From: Blasia pusilla
Lineage: Eukaryota; Marchantiophyta; Marchantiopsida; Blasiales
Length of the DNA stretch: 64,000 nucleotides
Assembly (NCBI GenBank): GCA_050084515.1
Contig: CM114271.1
Span: 58,900,001 to 58,964,000 of the forward strand
Direction: 5' to 3'
In this document: one piece after another, positions 61,435 to 64,000 of the stretch
Layout of the letters: every line of letters starts with the position of its first letter
How positions within the stretch are numbered: the stretch's first letter is position 1
Position numbers and translations under genes: made by a program
Notes under the pieces: generated by a model
Databases searched by the model: none
What the model was told of the DNA's origin: nothing
The model's input: the letters and a program-made list of their open reading frames with translations, nothing else

Positions 61435-64000
61435 TTTCCTCGACTTTGGTTGCTTGCCAAGAAAGTTTGATGTGGTTTACGAGAGAAGCTAGCACCACAA
61501 GGGACTCTGCATCAACCGTGGCCTAGTTCCCTGAATCGACACAACAAATCATCAGACTCTCCATGTCGACCTCATAGTATGCCAACACTATTAAAAGACC
61601 ACGCATAATCTTTAAAATGGACCAGTCTACAGCTGCCCAAGGGGGTATCATTACCACCTAGCGCAATCCAGTTTCGCTGCTTCGACATTCTCAGTAGAAT
61701 CTATAGCCTTGGGTACCCAAAGAGCCTCTTTAGAATGAACTGAGACTTCTCTCAACCTTCTCAAGGTCATCAAAATCCCAACTCACGGCTAATTAAACTT
61801 CCCTGATGCACAGGATAAAGGATTCCGCTATCACTCCATATTTTGGGGAGTTTGAAGCTGCGAAAGGCAGATCTACAATCACTGGACTACGAAAAATATT
61901 GGCATGGACTGCACAAAACGGATGATACATATTTCTAACGTACTCCACAATAATCCGCAGAGAATCATTGCCGAATCTTGGATACTGGATACACCAATTT
62001 ACCAATGAGGAAACAAGCAACTGATCCTGTCATCAGAGTCTTTTAGAAATCACATAAGTCTACAAAAATCCTGTTTCACTAGGCTCAAGACTTTACCAGA
62101 TAGTGACAAACAGCAACACAAGAGTTAAGGCACTGGTATTGACAGACCACAGAAAAGGACTATTTCAGGATTGATAACTAACCAAGACAAGAGATTTTGA
62201 GAGGCCCCAAGAGTCTATTAATGAAAGAATTGATCACAGACTAGAAAATGTAAAGACATCATAGACACCAAAGCAGAGTATTACTTTCCGTATCTTATGT
62301 ACTCTAAGCAGTAAAGTTGGATATGTAAGCAAAACCCCAACACGTGGAAACTGATGGCACCTCCGTAATACTGCATTTCAGATCAAGCGATCAAATCCAA
62401 AGTTCCAGAAAAGAAGCTAAGGAAGTGGATTTTCTATTTGTGATTTCTGTGATGGAAAGAGGTAGAACATCTTCACTATCTGATATATACTGTCATGAGA
62501 TCACAGCTGAGACTTCAACATCGTTGATTTTGATTAATAACAAATGAACTGTAAATGCTTTTCCAGCCTTTGTAGTCTCAATCGGACATTCTGCAATTGT
62601 TCTGAAAATGTTCATTAGCGAAGAAATTTCTTTATTTGAACTTGAACTATGCAAGGTGAGCACAAGATTTCTGTGGGATCTCCACAAATTTGTAGACTAT
62701 CCCCCTTCTTATAGGATCCATTCAAGTTAGAAAGATTATGACTCACTCTGCTTGAAATATACATTTCGGTCAGATTATAATAAATGCTACTTCAATGCCC
62801 GCCTGTATCTTTGGCATCAGTCCAAAAGATAAAGAAGATCAACAGACACATACCCATAATCCAAGTTCCTGCTTCGGATCCAGAGAGATGACCTTGACTT
62901 GCGCCGACTCTTCTCTTACAAACAGTACAGTGTCGTGTGCGCTAGTGAAAGACGGAAATATTTTATCGACTATCCGGTTTAGAGCTAACCACTATGACTG
63001 ACAAGACAGTGAGTTCTCCGATGCCTAAACCAGCGCATCTACACGAGTTCCAGCAACATCACTTGCTCCGTAGTGATTGAAGTGACTGCGGTGTATTTAA
63101 CCCCAAATATGGTGATGACTACTAGCACATACCACCAAAAATTGTTTCGAAATGAATCACAGACGATAGCGTTGCCGGAAAAAGTCATGACATCTTGAAG
63201 AAGACCTGGACAAGTTTTGATCTATTCTCTAGGACGAGTGAAATAAGAATTTCCAAAACCTCACGCTTTGATCCAGTAAAATTTCGATCTTGAGTCGAAA
63301 TGTACCACATATGCACCGACGGGGTTAACATCGGATTGGGAACGACGTTGTCGAAGATCAGAAATTCATAGCCCACAATGTGACTTTGGTTTGCAATCCT
63401 TCCAAACCATACTCTCACTTACTGTCATCCGATCTACGTGCACTTTAGTATTCAGCCCATCCTCCGTGAAGTCGAGGCCTAACCAAGCTATCTGATTCCG
63501 TTAACCAGTAGACGACAAGTTTCCGAGATAGACCATAGTAGTAGAATGACATGAAAATGAAAGTGAAAACTTTGGAATCTATCGTCTAAGACCAGAACCC
63601 GTGAACACGTATCCTAACAGTTGATTGGGTTGCAGGGAAGAAGAGGTAACAATATTGAACTCGCGAGCACAACCAAACCATCCCACACCTTGCAACTCAA
63701 ACATATGCGCATTGTATCAATTCAAACATCCGGCATTCAATATACATCAGTTAGAGCAGTAGCAAAGCCACAGAGAACACTTGTCTGAGTTTTGTTTGAT
63801 GATTCACTCAGATCGGCTCTAGACACGGTCGATCAGCCCTCTGGAATCTCCCGTTACGACTAACATGTACAATTCGAAAGCCAACTAACAAACACTTAAC
63901 GCATTGTTTCGCCCCTTATTAATGAACCCCATTCCCTTGCTGCTGACTGACTGGAAAGCCAAGCGCCTCGTACAAATTGCACTCGGATCGGATCCAGGCA
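61435..64000. other. Upstream region of the villin gene; no gene recognised
   Basis: DNA 5' of the villin start codon. It should hold the promoter, the 5' UTR and perhaps a 5' UTR intron of the minus-strand gene, but I could not place a transcription start or a TATA box with any confidence. Short open frames here (for example minus 63185-63418) match no family I recognise. Confidence 0.4.

Noticed and set aside
1-64000. CRISPR arrays, bacterial operons, riboswitches or replication origins
   Set aside because: No regularly spaced repeat array or prokaryotic gene organisation is present; the sequence is a plant nuclear region.

Overview
The window is plant nuclear DNA. It holds one recognisable host gene, a villin/gelsolin-family actin regulator on the minus strand at the right end, in a large field of decayed transposons and unassigned intergenic DNA. 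A streptophyte (land plant or close relative) is indicated by four things: villin exons joined by canonical GT/AG introns; a Ty1/copia element primed by the plant initiator-Met tRNA site TGGTATCAGAGC; small Helitrons with plant-type A|TC...CTAG|T ends; and a nuclear fragment of plant-type mitochondrial 26S rRNA. The villin is clearly diverged from the Arabidopsis proteins as I know them, so a non-seed plant is possible, but I cannot name the species.

Layout. 1-22.5 kb: mostly AT-rich DNA with no recognisable genes, broken by GC-richer patches (about 2.0-5.4, 7.0-8.9 and 19.2-20.6 kb). These hold a perfect 33-bp hairpin, a 24-bp direct repeat, an all-G/C palindromic tract and degenerate G/C-rich repeats. 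22.5-24 kb: a GC-richer patch, then two small minus-strand Helitrons. 26.6-31.8 kb: a complete but dead Ty1/copia element on the minus strand with both LTRs, primer-binding site, polypurine tract and a 5-bp target duplication. 32-37.2 kb: GC-rich DNA enclosing a 45-bp inverted-repeat pair 1.5 kb apart. 37.9-42 kb (minus): a degenerate hAT transposase fragment joined directly to a degenerate Ty3/gypsy gag-pol, with a possible LTR behind it. 42.5-45.7 kb: GC-richer, unassigned. 46.8-47.1 kb: an AT-rich fold-back and the mitochondrial rRNA insert. 51.0-51.2 kb: a plus-strand Helitron. 52.6-53.3 kb: a second copy of the same hAT family on the plus strand. 53.9 kb: a long (TC)n tract. 54.9-57.1 kb: GC-richer DNA ending in a 97-bp tandem duplication. 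58.3-61.4 kb: villin exons 1-7. 61.4-64 kb: villin upstream DNA.

The villin exons keep perfect phase and splice signals through gelsolin domains 1, 2 and the start of 3, so at least this part looks intact. I could not find the remaining domains in the 58 kb on the 3' side. Either a very long intron, a short severin-like product, or a 3' truncation could explain this. I did not find a new multi-gene system. The most useful leads are this incomplete villin, the small Helitron family, the mitochondrial rRNA insert, the near-perfect hairpins and the 45-bp inverted-repeat pair.
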